A stretch of DNA of 64,000 nt from Plantactinospora sp. KBS50 (lineage in GTDB: Bacteria; Actinomycetota; Actinomycetes; Mycobacteriales; Micromonosporaceae), in NCBI RefSeq assembly GCF_002285795.1, contig NZ_CP022961.1:1488001-1552000 (forward strand), written 5' to 3'. Under the pieces are notes generated by a model. That model was not told the DNA's origin. It searched no databases and saw only the letters and a program-made list of their open reading frames with translations. Within the stretch, counting starts at the first letter, position 1; each line of letters starts with the position of its first letter. Below, in pieces: positions 26,463 to 35,563 of this stretch. The position numbers were made by a program, and so were the translations under genes.

Positions 26463-28805
26463 TCAGCCGGCCGCCGGCGCGGTGCTGCTGCCCTCGACCC
26501 GGCGCAGCAGCGCCTCCTGCAAATGCACCAGTGGCCGGTCCGGGCCGCTGGTGCGGCGGTGCCAACTCCCGTCGCCGGCCAGCTCGAACGTCTCGACGTC
26601 CTCGCCCATGGCGGTGGTCAGCACGTGGTCCAGCTCGGCCCGGGCCACCGGGTCGGTGACCTGCACCAGCGCCTCGACCCGGCGGTCCAGGTTGCGGTGC
26701 ATCAGGTCCGCCGAGCCGATCCAGAACTCGGCCGCGCCGCCGTTGCCGAACCGGAAGACCCGGGAGTGTTCCAGGAACCGGCCGAGGATCGAGCGCACCC
26801 TGATGTGCTCGGACAGCCCCGGCACCCCCGGCCGCAGCGTGCACATGCCGCGGATCAGCAGGTCGACCTGCACACCGGCCCGGGACGCCCGGTAGAGCGC
26901 ATCGGTGATCTCCTCGTCCACCAGCGCGTTCACCTTGATCTGCACGAGCCCGCGGCTGCCCAGCCGGGTGTGCTCGATCTCCCGCTCGATCCGTTCGATG
27001 AGGCCGGCCCGGATGCCGTGCGGTGCCACCAGCAGCCGCCGGTAGCCGGTCTGCCGGCTGTACCCGGTGAGCACGTTGAACAGGTCGGTGAGGTCGGCGC
27101 CGACGGCCGGATCGGCGGTGAGCATGCCGAAATCCTCGTACAGCCGGGCGGTCTTGCTGTGGTAGTTGCCCGTGCCGATGTGGCAGTAGCGCCGGATCTG
27201 GTTGCCCTCCTGCCGGACCACCAGCGCCGTCTTGCAGTGCGTCTTCAGCCCGACCAGGCCGTAGACCACGTGGCAGCCGGCCCGTTCCAGCACCCGGGCC
27301 CAGCCGATGTTGGCCTGCTCGTCGAAGCGGGCCTTGATCTCGACCAGGACCACCACCTGCTTGCCGGCGCCGGCCGCCTCGATCAGCGCGTCCACGATCG
27401 GGGAGTCGCCGCTGGTGCGGTAGAGGGTCTGCTTGATGGCCAGCACGTTCGGGTCGGCGGCCGCCTGCTCGATGAACCGCTGCACGCTCGTGGAGAACGA
27501 GTGGTACGGATGGTGCACCAGCACGTCACCGTCGCGCAGGGTGGCGAAGACGCTGCGCGGCACCTCGCCCTCGACCAGCCGCGGGTGGGTGGCCGGCACG
27601 AACGGGCGGTCCTTCAGGTCGGGCCGGTCGCACGCCTCGTAGACCTGCCAGAGCGAGGCCAGGTCCAGCAGGCCGGGTACCCGCAACACGTCGTGGCTGT
27701 CCATGTCCAGCTCGCGGACGAGCAGTTCGAGCACGTGGTCGGTGATCGAGGCGTCGACCTCGAGGCGTACCGGCGGGCCGAACCGCCGGCGGGCCAGTTC
27801 CCGCTCCAGGGCCTGCAACAGGTCCTCGTCGCGGTCCTCGTCCACCTCGACCTCGGCGTTGCGGGTCACCCGGAACAGGTGACACTCGTCCACCACCATC
27901 CCGCTGAACAACTGGCCGAGGTGGGTGGAGATGAGATCCTCCACCGGCAGGAACCGCACGCCCGGCGCCTCCGGTTCCACCCGGACGAACCGCGGGACGT
28001 TGTTCGGCACCTTCACCCGGGCGAAGAACCGCGGGCCGCCGTCCGGGTCGCGTACCGCGACGGCCAGGTTGAGCGACCGGCCGGAGATGTACGGGAAGGG
28101 GTGCGCCGGGTCGACCGCGAGCGGGGTGAGCACCGGGAAGATGTGCTCCCGGAAGTAGACGCGCAGCCGCTCCCGCTCGGAGTCCGGCAGGTCACCCCAG
28201 CGCAGCAGATGGATGTCCTCGGCCGCCAGCTTCGGCTGTACGTCGTGCACGAAGCAGCGGGCGTGCCGGGCCACCAGGTGCGCGGTCTTCTCGCCGATCA
28301 GTTCGAGCTGGGTGCGCAGCGGCATCTGGTCGCCGCCGCGGACCGGCAGCCCGGCCTGCAACCGCCGCTTGAGCCCGGCGACCCGCACCATGTAGAACTC
28401 GTCCAGGTTGCTGGCGAAGATGGCGAGGAACTTCGCCCGCTCCAGCAGCGGGGTGCCCGGATCCTCGGCCAGCGCCAGCACCCGGGCGTTGAAGTCGAGC
28501 CAGGAGAGTTCCCGGTTGAGAAAGCGGTCCTCCGGCAGCGGCGCGGGAGGCGGCGGCAGGTCGTCCGCGGGCATCGGGATCTCGCCGGTCGGTGCGGTCG
28601 CGCCGGCCGGGCCGCCCGCGCCCGCCGGCTGCGCCTCGGTCGGGTCGGGCTCGGTCGGGTCCGGCGTGCCGGTCGGGTCCGGCCCGGTCGGGTCGTTGGC
28701 GACGGGCAGGCTGCGGAACCGGCCGTCCGGCCCACGCCAGCGGGAGCCGGCCGCCGGCTGACCGTTCGCGGGAGGCGTTCCCGAACTGCCGTTGTCGGAC
28801 GTCAC
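26463..28805 (-). CDS. ppk: Polyphosphate kinase 1
   Basis: Reversibly makes polyphosphate from ATP. A 780-residue protein with a disordered Pro/Thr/Asp-rich N-terminus (about 1-90), then the PPK1 domains: [60 protein letters not shown] and [15 protein letters not shown]. Both catalytic histidine regions are intact: [13 protein letters not shown] (autophosphorylated His) and [18 protein letters not shown] 28805 is the first start in frame and lies only 22 nt from a PHO-box-like repeat, so the mRNA may be leaderless. Upstream genes on the strand are a small OB-fold gene and cofC. Confidence 0.93.
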   Translation of the reverse strand: MTSDNGSSGTPPANGQPAAGSRWRGPDGRFRSLPVANDPTGPDPTGTPDPTEPDPTEAQPAGAGGPAGATAPTGEIPMPADDLPPPPAPLPEDRFLNRELSWLDFNARVLALAEDPGTPLLERAKFLAIFASNLDEFYMVRVAGLKRRLQAGLPVRGGDQMPLRTQLELIGEKTAHLVARHARCFVHDVQPKLAAEDIHLLRWGDLPDSERERLRVYFREHIFPVLTPLAVDPAHPFPYISGRSLNLAVAVRDPDGGPRFFARVKVPNNVPRFVRVEPEAPGVRFLPVEDLISTHLGQLFSGMVVDECHLFRVTRNAEVEVDEDRDEDLLQALERELARRRFGPPVRLEVDASITDHVLELLVRELDMDSHDVLRVPGLLDLASLWQVYEACDRPDLKDRPFVPATHPRLVEGEVPRSVFATLRDGDVLVHHPYHSFSTSVQRFIEQAAADPNVLAIKQTLYRTSGDSPIVDALIEAAGAGKQVVVLVEIKARFDEQANIGWARVLERAGCHVVYGLVGLKTHCKTALVVRQEGNQIRRYCHIGTGNYHSKTARLYEDFGMLTADPAVGADLTDLFNVLTGYSRQTGYRRLLVAPHGIRAGLIERIEREIEHTRLGSRGLVQIKVNALVDEEITDALYRASRAGVQVDLLIRGMCTLRPGVPGLSEHIRVRSILGRFLEHSRVFRFGNGGAAEFWIGSADLMHRNLDRRVEALVQVTDPVARAELDHVLTTAMGEDVETFELAGDGSWHRRTSGPDRPLVHLQEALLRRVEGSSTAPAAG

Positions 28806-28827
28806 CGGACCATCATCACCCGATGGG

Positions 28828-28845
28828 GGTTAACGAAACATGAAC
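28828..28845 (-). promoter_or_regulatory. PHO-box-like direct repeat upstream of ppk
   Basis: On the minus strand GTTCATG-TTTC-GTTAACC, two 7-nt half-sites with an 11-nt period, matches the actinomycete PHO box pattern (GTTCACC direct repeats) bound by PhoP. In streptomycetes ppk is known to be under PhoP control. Its downstream edge is 22 nt from the GTG of ppk; a GATGAT element sits between. Confidence 0.7.
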
Positions 28846-28859
28846 TCAACCGGGGTTGA

Positions 28860-29057
28860 TCATTGCATGGTGGGTATCGCCACCCGGCTGACCTGGCCGT
28901 CCGTCGTCCGCTCGACGTGCACCCGCTGGCCGAGCCGCAGCAGCCGCAGGCCCGAGGCGTCGAACGCGGCGGGCGGGAAGTCCAGCCGGGTGCCGTCGTC
29001 GAGCAGCAGCGTTCCCGACCGGCTGGACGGGTCGAAGCTGGCCACCGTGCCCTGCAT
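28860..29057 (-). CDS. Small OB-fold (cold-shock-like) protein
   Basis: A 65-residue protein starting QGTVASFDPSSRSGTLLLDDG and ending HVERTTDGQVSRVAIPTM. The start resembles the first strands of a cold-shock domain (GTVKWFDxxKGFGFI pattern), but the aromatic RNA-binding residues are not kept, so nucleic-acid binding is doubtful. It lies 22 nt after cofC and 54 nt before ppk on the same strand. Codon bias supports a real gene. No function is known to me. Confidence 0.72.
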   Translation of the reverse strand: MQGTVASFDPSSRSGTLLLDDGTRLDFPPAAFDASGLRLLRLGQRVHVERTTDGQVSRVAIPTMQ

Positions 29058-29079
29058 GCGACAAACCCTACCGGGCGGG

Positions 29080-29724
29080 TCAGCCGTCCAGCGCCGTGGC
29101 GTACAACCGGCCGACGAGAGCCGCCGTCTGCCGACCCAGGCCGAGCACCGCGGCGGCGGCGAGGTCCGCGGCGGTGTCCACGTCCCGGCGCAGGCTGGGC
29201 CAGGTACCGCGCAGCGGCGCCGCCCCGGACGATGCGTGTGTCTCGGCGGACTCGGCCCCGAAGCGGGGATCCAGCGGTACGCCCGCGGACGCGGTGAGCA
29301 GCACCGTGCCGGTGCCGGGTGTGTCGGTGACGAAGCGCCGGCCGGGCGGCTCCGCGGCGGCGGCCCGCAGCGCGGCGGCCAGTTCGACCGGCCGCAGCGC
29401 CGGCAGGTCGGCGGCCAGCGCGGCCACCGGCTGCCCGTCGGCCAGCTCCGCGCCGAGCGACAGGGCGCGGTTGAGCCCGCCCTCACCGCCCTCGGGCACC
29501 AGGCGTACCGGCAGCGGCTCGAACGCTCCGGCCACCCGGTCGTCGTCGGTGACCACCAGCACGTGCGCGACATCGGTGCAGGCCACCGTTGCGGTGACGG
29601 TGTCCTGGGCGAGGGCCAGCGCCAGTTGCTCGTGCGCGACCCCGTCGAGCGCACCGCGCAGCCGGCTCTTGGCCGCGTCGAGGCGCTTGACCGCCAGCAC
29701 CGCCGTCCAGATCGGCTCACTCAC
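29080..29724 (-). CDS. cofC: 2-phospho-L-lactate/phosphoenolpyruvate guanylyltransferase
   Basis: A 214-residue CofC/FbiD-type enzyme of coenzyme F420 synthesis. It joins GTP to phosphoenolpyruvate (mycobacteria) or phospholactate. Motifs: WTAVLAVKRLDAAKSRLRG, VLVVTDDDRV, EGGEGGLNRALSLGAEL, VAALAADLPALRPVEL and TDTPGTGTVLLTA. GTG 29724 is chosen; upstream codons (25) lack coding character. It diverges from plsC. F420 genes fbiA/B are not in the window. Confidence 0.9.
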   Translation of the reverse strand: MSEPIWTAVLAVKRLDAAKSRLRGALDGVAHEQLALALAQDTVTATVACTDVAHVLVVTDDDRVAGAFEPLPVRLVPEGGEGGLNRALSLGAELADGQPVAALAADLPALRPVELAAALRAAAAEPPGRRFVTDTPGTGTVLLTASAGVPLDPRFGAESAETHASSGAAPLRGTWPSLRRDVDTAADLAAAAVLGLGRQTAALVGRLYATALDG

Positions 29725-29975
29725 ACGGCAATCCTGCCAGCCCGCCCGACGGGTGTCCGCGCGGCGTCCGTGTGCGCGACGGTACGCGGAGGCCTGCACT
29801 CATCTGGTTCTTTTATCCGTCTTGTTCCATGGGTGGGAAAGGTCGTTGCCGATATGGTGGCCCGGCCGGCCGGCCGGGGCGGCCCCTCGCTGGCCGACGC
29901 CGGGGCCGAGCAGGCATGATTTCCGCTGCGGGTGCCGCCGACGGCGCCGGTGCAGGGGCACGACGAGGAGGCATG

Positions 29976-30713
29976 GTGGCGCGGCGCAGGCTGGGGTTCT
30001 GGCGACGACTCGTGGTCCTGATGGTCAAGCCGATGCTGGTGGTGTGGACCCGGCGGGAGTGGTCCGGCCAGCAGCACCTGCCGGCGACCGGCGGGGTGAT
30101 CATCGTGCCGAACCACATCTCGCACGCCGACCCGCTGATCTCGGCGCACTACGTCTACGACAGCGGGCGCTGGCCGCAGTACCTGGCCAAGGCGAGCGTC
30201 TTCAAGCTGCCCGTGGTCGGCTGGCTGCTGCGCAAGGTGCGGCAGATCCCGGTCGAGCGGGGCTCGGTGGACGCGGCCCGGTCGCTCGACCAGGCGGTCG
30301 CGGCGGTCCGGGCCGGTGACGCGGTGGTGATCTATCCGGAGGGCACCACCACCCGGGAGCCGGACCTGTGGCCGATGCGCGGCAAGACCGGCGCGGCCCG
30401 GCTCGCGCTGGCCACCGGCGCGCCGGTCGTGCCGATGGCCATGTGGGGGCCGGAACGGATCTTCGATCCCCGGACGAAGAAGCTCGACCTGCGGCCGGGA
30501 CTGCCCATGCGGGTGACCGCCGGCCCACCGGTCGACCTCGGCAGGTGGGCCGGCGCGAGCCCGAGCCGGGCCACCCTGGACCAGATGACCGACGAGATCA
30601 TGCTGCGGGTCCGGGACCTGGTGGCGCAGTTGCGTGTCGAGGAGCCGCCGCCGCTGTGGTCCCGGGGCGCCGGTGGCACAGCGGCCCAGCGCCCCAAGGG
30701 CGGTGCCGCGTGA
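29976..30713 (+). CDS. plsC: 1-acyl-sn-glycerol-3-phosphate acyltransferase
   Basis: Transfers an acyl group to lysophosphatidic acid at the membrane, giving phosphatidic acid. The 245-residue protein has the catalytic HX4D in [13 protein letters not shown], the [21 protein letters not shown] block, [26 protein letters not shown], and [11 protein letters not shown]. The N-terminus is amphipathic and basic. AGGAGG precedes the start; GTG 29976 has better spacing than ATG 29973, which is 1 nt from it, but both are possible. gpsA follows after 43 nt, so this pair serves glycerolipid synthesis. Confidence 0.9.
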   Translation: MARRRLGFWRRLVVLMVKPMLVVWTRREWSGQQHLPATGGVIIVPNHISHADPLISAHYVYDSGRWPQYLAKASVFKLPVVGWLLRKVRQIPVERGSVDAARSLDQAVAAVRAGDAVVIYPEGTTTREPDLWPMRGKTGAARLALATGAPVVPMAMWGPERIFDPRTKKLDLRPGLPMRVTAGPPVDLGRWAGASPSRATLDQMTDEIMLRVRDLVAQLRVEEPPPLWSRGAGGTAAQRPKGGAA

Positions 30714-30756
30714 GCGGGCGCAGCGGGTGGCTGCGCGGGCGCAGTGGGGAGCGGGC

Positions 30757-31754
30757 ATGAGCCGCCACGCCGCCGTCCTGGGCGCCGGGTCCTGGGGTAC
30801 GGCGTTCGCGAAGGTGCTCGCCGACGCCGGCCGGGACGTGCGGATCCTGGCCCGCCGCGAGCAGGTGGCCGCCGCCATCCGGTCCACCCGGATGAACCCC
30901 GAGTACCTGCCGGGCCGGCGCCTGCCGGAGCGGGTGACCGCGACCACGGATCCCGCCGTGGCCATTCCGGGCGCCGATCTGGTCGCGCTGGTCGTGCCGT
31001 CCCAGACCATGCGCGGCAACCTCGCCGAGTGGGCCGGGTATCTGGACCCGGACGCCACGCTTGTGTCCCTGATGAAGGGGATCGAGCTGGGCACCACCCG
31101 GCGGATGAGCGAGGTGATCGTGGAGACCGCCGGGGTGGCCGTCGACCGGGTCGCGGTGGTCTCCGGACCGAACATCGCGCCGGAGATCGCCGACGAGCAG
31201 CCGGCGGCGACGGTGGTGGCCTGCTCGGACATCGACCGGGCCACCTTCGTGCAGCGGGCCATCGCCACGCCCTACTTCCGGCCGTACACCAACGACGACG
31301 TCATCGGCGCGGAACTGGGCGGGGCGGTCAAGAACGTGATCGCGCTGGCGTACGGGATGGCCACCACGATGGGGCTGGGGCACAACACCAGGGCTATGCT
31401 GATCACCCGGGGGCTCGCCGAGACCGCGCGGCTGGGGGTGGCGCTGGGCGCCGACCCGCTGACCTTCGCCGGCCTGGCCGGGATGGGGGACCTCGTCGCG
31501 AGCTGCTCCTCCCCGCTGGCCCGGAACCGGACGTTCGGGGAGCACCTGGGCCGGGGGAGACCCTGGAGCAGGCGCAGACGGCCACCCGACAGACCGCGGA
31601 GGGTGTGAAGAGTTGCCTGTCCATTCGGGACCTGGCCCGCAGCCACGGGGTCGAGATGCCGATCACCGAGCAGGTCGAGATGGTCTGTCACGAGGGCGTC
31701 TACCCGCGGGTGGCGATGGCCGCGCTGATGGCCCGCTCGCCGAAGCCGGAATGA
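30757..31754 (+). pseudogene. gpsA: NAD(P)H-dependent glycerol-3-phosphate dehydrogenase, one frameshift
   Basis: Makes glycerol-3-phosphate from dihydroxyacetone phosphate for phospholipids. The first 265 or so residues are complete: [20 protein letters not shown] (Rossmann), [31 protein letters not shown] with the catalytic Lys, and [21 protein letters not shown]. The frame then breaks at GGGGG 31553-31557. In the next frame the protein continues [19 protein letters not shown] and VYPRVAMAALMARSPKPE to stop 31754. One extra G repairs it fully. GpsA is usually essential, so a sequencing deletion is likelier than a true pseudogene. GGGAGC lies before ATG 30757; the stop overlaps the next gene by 4 nt. 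Confidence 0.88.
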
Positions 31755-32899
31755 CCGGGCCCGGCGGATCCGTGCCGCCCGGTGACGGCACCCGGTGCGT
31801 GCACGCCGGGCTGCCCGAGCCGGGGCCGGGCCAACCGTTCCTGCCCGGACCGGTCTTCGCGGCGCCGTACCACCTCGACCCGGTGGCCGGCCCGGCCGCG
31901 GCGCCGGACCAGTACGGCCGGCCGGACAATCCCACCCGCCGCCGGCTGGAGCAGGCCATCGGCGAGCTGGAGGGCGGCACCTGCCTGGCGTTCGCCAGCG
32001 GCCAGGCCGCGATCACCGGGATGTTGCTGTCGCTGCTGCGCCCCGGCGACCGGGTGCTGCTGCCCGCGGACGGCTACTTCGCGGTACGCGCGTTCGCCGC
32101 CGACACCCTGCGGGAACTCGGGGTGGACGTCGGGCTGGTACCGACCGCCGGGCCGTACCCGGATCTCGCGGGCGTCCGGCTGGTCCTGCTGGAGACCCCG
32201 GCGAACCCCGGCCTGGACGTGTGCGACGTGCCGGAGCTGGCCGCCAGGGCCAGGGCCGCCGGCGCGCTGCTCGCGGTCGACAACACCGCCGCCACGCCGC
32301 TGGGCCAGCGGCCCCTGGATTTGGGCGCCGACCTGGTGGTGGCCTCCGGCACAAAGGCGCTGACCGGCCACTCGGACCTGCTGCTGGGTTACCTGGCGAG
32401 CCGGGACGAGGCCCTGATCGGGCGGCTGCGCGGCTGGCGGACGGTGACCGGCGCCGTACCAGGCGCCTTCGACGCGTGGCTGGCACATCGCTCGCTGGGC
32501 ACCCTGGACCTGCGGCTGGCCCGGCAGTCGGCCAACGCGGCCGCTGTGGCCACCATGCTGGCAACCCGGCCGGACGTGGCCGGGTTGCGCTGGCCGGGTC
32601 TGCCGGACGACCCGGCGTACCCGGTGGCGAGCGCCCAGTTGCGGCGGATGCCCGGCCTGCTCTGCTTCGACCTCGGCACGGCGGAGCGGGTGGCGGCGTT
32701 CCTGCAGGCTTCCCGCCTGGTGTTCGCGGCGACCTCGTTCGGCGGTCTGCACAGCACGGCGGACCGGCGGGCGCAGTGGGGGGACGACACCTCGCCCGGA
32801 TTCGTGCGGTTCTCCTGCGGCGTCGAGGACACCGCGGACCTGCTCGCGGACGTCAGCGCCGCGCTGGACGCCGTCGCGCCGCCGGACGACGGACCGTGA
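31751..32899 (+). CDS. PLP-dependent Cys/Met metabolism enzyme (cystathionine gamma-lyase-like)
   Basis: A 382-residue fold-type I PLP enzyme of the Cys/Met metabolism family. Seen are RCVHAGLPEPGPGQPFLPGPV, YGRPDNPTRRRLEQAIGELE, LAFASGQAAITGML, LLETPANPGLDVCDV, AVDNTAATPLG, the PLP Lys in SGTKALTGHSD, and FSCGVEDTADLLADV at the end. Cystathionine gamma-lyase is the usual actinobacterial name; gamma-synthase or methionine lyase cannot be excluded. ATG 31751 overlaps the gpsA stop (ATGA). Confidence 0.87.
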   Translation: MTGPGGSVPPGDGTRCVHAGLPEPGPGQPFLPGPVFAAPYHLDPVAGPAAAPDQYGRPDNPTRRRLEQAIGELEGGTCLAFASGQAAITGMLLSLLRPGDRVLLPADGYFAVRAFAADTLRELGVDVGLVPTAGPYPDLAGVRLVLLETPANPGLDVCDVPELAARARAAGALLAVDNTAATPLGQRPLDLGADLVVASGTKALTGHSDLLLGYLASRDEALIGRLRGWRTVTGAVPGAFDAWLAHRSLGTLDLRLARQSANAAAVATMLATRPDVAGLRWPGLPDDPAYPVASAQLRRMPGLLCFDLGTAERVAAFLQASRLVFAATSFGGLHSTADRRAQWGDDTSPGFVRFSCGVEDTADLLADVSAALDAVAPPDDGP

Positions 32900-32912
32900 C
32901 GGGCCTTCGACC

Positions 32913-33116
32913 GTGACGGACCCGGACCGGGCCGACCTGGTCGGCCGGCTCCGGTCGGCCGGCTGCGTCTTCGCCGAGGACGAGGCGGAGCTGGTGGAGG
33001 CCGCCGACGGCCAGGTCGACGAGTTGCGCCGGGCGCTGCTGCGGTCCAGGCTGGTGCCGGACGTCCGGCACGACGCGCAGCTGGGCGCGACCGTGCTGAC
33101 CGGCCGGCGCGGCTGA
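32913..33116 (+). CDS. Small protein resembling the N-terminus of a HemK-type methyltransferase
   Basis: A 67-residue frame beginning TDPDRADLVGRLRSAGCVFAEDEAELV. The segment LRxAGCVFAEDEAxLL recalls the N-terminal helical part of actinobacterial N5-glutamine methyltransferases of the HemK type, but no SAM-binding or NPPY motif follows in any frame. It may be a remnant or an independent small protein. Codon bias is good throughout. GTG 32913 is 13 nt after the PLP lyase stop. No function can be given. Confidence 0.5.
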   Translation: MTDPDRADLVGRLRSAGCVFAEDEAELVEAADGQVDELRRALLRSRLVPDVRHDAQLGATVLTGRRG

Positions 33117-33219
33117 CCGTTGTGCAGCGCAAAGCGATGACAGCGGGCTCCTCCCGCCGATCTGGCCACTAGCATTCGGCTCACGACGGTGGGTCCGGCA
33201 GCGGTGGGAGGGTGGAGCG

Positions 33220-34266
33220 ATGAGCAACGTCCAGCTACCGGTGGTCGTCGGCCTCGACAACGGGGGTACCAGCAACAACGCCACCGTGCTCGACTCGGCC
33301 GGGCGGTTTCTGACCGACCGGATGGTCGAGACGCCGAGCCGCGTGCACGACGGCCCGGTGGCGGCCGTGACGGCGCTGGCCGAGGCCATGGACGCGGCGC
33401 TGGCCAGCGTGGCGCTGAGCCGCGACGCGGTGCTCGGGGTGGGGCTGGACTCGCCCGGTCCGGCCAGCGCGGACGGCGTCATCTCCTCGAAGGGCTCCAC
33501 CAACTTCTCCGAACCGGAGTGGCGGGGATTCGACTTCCGGGGCGCGTTGCAGGACCGGCTGGGACTGCCTGTCGTGTACCACAACGACGGGAACGCCGCG
33601 TCGCTCTACGCGCACCACACCCTGTTCGGGGCGCAGGCCGGCGAACGGTCCTCGGTCGCGGTCGTGGTGGGCACCGGGCTGGGCGGCGGGCTGGTGGAGA
33701 ACGGGCGGGTGATCTCCGGGGCGGTCGGCATGGCCGGCGAACTCGGCCACGTCCACCTGCCGATGACCGACCTGCTCGAAACCGACCAGCCCATCCCGGT
33801 CTGTGCCTGCGGCTTCGTCGGTGACGTGGAGAGCATCGCCTCGCTGACCGGCATCGTCCGCAACCTGCTGCCGTACTGGCTGAGCCGCTATCCCGACCAC
33901 CCGCTGGCCGCCCTCGGCCCGACGGTGGAGGCGGCCAAGCAGGTCCGCGGGTACGGCGTGGCCGGCGACGAGATGGCGCTGCGCATCTTCGGCCAGCAGG
34001 CGGCGGCGCTCGGCCGGCTGTTCACGCTGGCCGCCAACTTCACCGACCCGCACGCGTACTTCCTGGGCGGCGGGGTGGTGGAGGCCACCCCGGAGTTCGG
34101 CGACTGGTTCCTCGACGAGGTGCGCCGGCACACGCGACTGCGTACCGAGCAGGCCGCGGTGGCCCGGTTCGCCCTGGTGCCCGACCTGGACGCGGCCGGC
34201 GCCCGCGGCGTGGCCATCGCCGCCATGACGGACCTGGGCGGCGCCGCGGCCACCCCGCGGGGCTGA
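33220..34266 (+). CDS. ROK family sugar kinase or glucokinase-like protein
   Basis: A 348-residue actin-like ATPase-fold protein. The phosphate-1 loop VVGLDNGGTSNNATV, the catalytic-Asp region VVYHNDGNAASLYAHH, VVVGTGLGGGLV (phosphate 2), GELGHVHL, and a Cys pair PVCACGFVGDVES in the ROK zinc region are seen. The zinc motif is short of the canonical C-x-C-G-x2-G-C-x-E. There is no helix-turn-helix domain, so it is a kinase-type ROK protein, not a repressor. The substrate is unknown. GGAGGGTGGAGCG precedes ATG 33220. Confidence 0.87.
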   Translation: MSNVQLPVVVGLDNGGTSNNATVLDSAGRFLTDRMVETPSRVHDGPVAAVTALAEAMDAALASVALSRDAVLGVGLDSPGPASADGVISSKGSTNFSEPEWRGFDFRGALQDRLGLPVVYHNDGNAASLYAHHTLFGAQAGERSSVAVVVGTGLGGGLVENGRVISGAVGMAGELGHVHLPMTDLLETDQPIPVCACGFVGDVESIASLTGIVRNLLPYWLSRYPDHPLAALGPTVEAAKQVRGYGVAGDEMALRIFGQQAAALGRLFTLAANFTDPHAYFLGGGVVEATPEFGDWFLDEVRRHTRLRTEQAAVARFALVPDLDAAGARGVAIAAMTDLGGAAATPRG

Positions 34267-34325
34267 GCCCGGACCCGTGACCGACCACCCGGCGCCGCGA
34301 TCGACACGGCGCCGGTACCGGTGAC

Positions 34326-34357
34326 CGGCTCCGCGCCGGGGAAGCGGCGCGGAGCCG
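34326..34357. terminator. Hairpin between ROK and DUF397 genes
   Basis: A 12-bp perfect stem (34326-34337 with 34346-34357) and 8-nt loop, 60 nt after the ROK stop. Confidence 0.6.
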
Positions 34358-34430
34358 GGGCGGAGTCACCAGGGCGGGGCGACTCCACCGGGCAGGGCGT
34401 CCACCGGCGTTGGCGCCTGCCCTGCCGGAC

Positions 34431-34485
34431 GCCGGCTTCGGGTTGACCGGCGTCCGAGGTGTGCCGGCTTCGGGTTGACCGGCGT
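34431..34485. repeat. 23-nt direct repeat, two copies
   Basis: 34431-34453 is repeated exactly at 34463-34485 (32-nt period); both begin GCCGGCTTCGGGTTGACC. The array lies just after the DUF397 stop codon. Confidence 0.8.
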
Positions 34486-34494
34486 GCGGGCTTG

Positions 34495-34716
34495 CTAGCG
34501 GTTCGCCGGCGCGGTCGTCGGCCCGGTCGGCGGCGCGGCGGCGAACGCCGACCAGGCGCCGGGCGGGAACCGCAGCACGGGTCCGGCGACGTCCTTGGAG
34601 TCGCGCACGCCGACCCGGTCGGGCGCGAGCGAGACCTCGACGCAGGCCCCGTTGTCACCGCTGCGGCTGCTCTTGCGCCAGCCGGACCGGTCCGGGCGGG
34701 AGGTGGTCATTGACAC
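34495..34716 (-). CDS. DUF397 small protein
   Basis: A 73-residue DUF397 protein with the family core GWRKSSRSGDNGACVEVSL, then VGVRDSKDVAGPVLRFPPGAWSAF. DUF397 proteins are an actinomycete group almost always next to an XRE/DUF5753 regulator and are implicated in development-type control (WhiJ-like and AbaA-like loci). Here it directly follows such a regulator; GTG 34716 is 1 nt after that gene's stop and has AAAGGA upstream, while ATG 34710 is an alternative. Confidence 0.9.
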   Translation of the reverse strand: MSMTTSRPDRSGWRKSSRSGDNGACVEVSLAPDRVGVRDSKDVAGPVLRFPPGAWSAFAAAPPTGPTTAPANR

Positions 34717-34717
34717 G

Positions 34718-35563
34718 TCAGCGTCCTTTCCCCAGGCGGGCGATCAGGTCCCGGCTCGCGTCCGGGCTCAGTGCGACGGCCCGCAGGTTTTCCATGACTT
34801 TGGTGCAGGTGCGCAGGTCCGCCGGACGGTCCAGAGTGAGTTGTCCGGCGACCGTCTCCACCGAGGCGAGGATGGGGTCCGTCGGATCGGCGAATTCGAG
34901 GATGTGCAGCGAGCCGCCGGTGCCCCGGTGGTAGCCGGCGGCAAGCGGCACCACCTGCAGGGTGACGTTCGGCAGTTCGGCGATCTTGAGAAGCTGGTTG
35001 AGCTGCGCGGCGAGCACGTCCGGGCCGCCCACCGGCCGCAGCAGGGCGGCCTCGTCGAAGATGGCGTCCAGCAGCGGCGGTTCGGCCTCGGTCAACCGCT
35101 GCTGGCGGCTGAGTCGGGCCTGTACCCGTTGCTCGACCGCGCCGTCGGAGAGAGTGTTGGGTGCCCCGCGCATGACCGCCCTGATGTAGTCGGCGGTCTG
35201 CAACAGTCCCGGTACGACGCAGGGTTCGAAGTTGGCGATGGCCGTCGCCTCGGATTCCAGGGCGATGAAGTCGAGCGTCCGCCGGTCCAGTACGTCCGAG
35301 TAGGACTGCCACCAGCCCGGTATGCGGATCTCCCGGGCCAGCAGGACCGCGGCGGCCGTCTCCTGTTCGCCGGCACCGTAGAGCGAGAGCAGGGCGCGTA
35401 CGGTGGCGGGGCTGACCAGTGTCTGCGCGTTCTCGTACCGGGACAGGGTGCTGCGGGTGCTGTTGATCTCGTCTGCCGCTTCTTCGAGGGTGAGCCCGGC
35501 CGCCTCGCGCAACGAGCGGAGGGCGAAGCCGAGCCGGCGGGCGCGGGCTGTCTTCGGTGCCAT
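34718..35563 (-). CDS. XRE-family regulator with DUF5753 domain
   Basis: A 281-residue regulator. The N-terminal helix-turn-helix (FALRSLREAAGLTLEEAADE, STRSTLSRYENAQ; about 12-60) is followed by a DUF5753 domain with FEPCVVPGLLQTADYIRAVM, RLSRQQRL, LNQLLKIAELPNVTLQVVPL and LHILEFADPTDP. This is the WhiJ-type protein that pairs with DUF397 proteins. ATG 35563 has AGGA 8 nt upstream; the 21 upstream residues overlap a probable operator. The pair may act as a switch whose ligand is unknown. Confidence 0.9.
   Translation of the reverse strand: MAPKTARARRLGFALRSLREAAGLTLEEAADEINSTRSTLSRYENAQTLVSPATVRALLSLYGAGEQETAAAVLLAREIRIPGWWQSYSDVLDRRTLDFIALESEATAIANFEPCVVPGLLQTADYIRAVMRGAPNTLSDGAVEQRVQARLSRQQRLTEAEPPLLDAIFDEAALLRPVGGPDVLAAQLNQLLKIAELPNVTLQVVPLAAGYHRGTGGSLHILEFADPTDPILASVETVAGQLTLDRPADLRTCTKVMENLRAVALSPDASRDLIARLGKGR

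Noticed and set aside
30757-31754. gpsA as a genuine decayed pseudogene
   Set aside because: Only one indel in a G run, full conservation on both sides, and an essential function; a sequencing deletion explains it better, although it is listed as broken as read.
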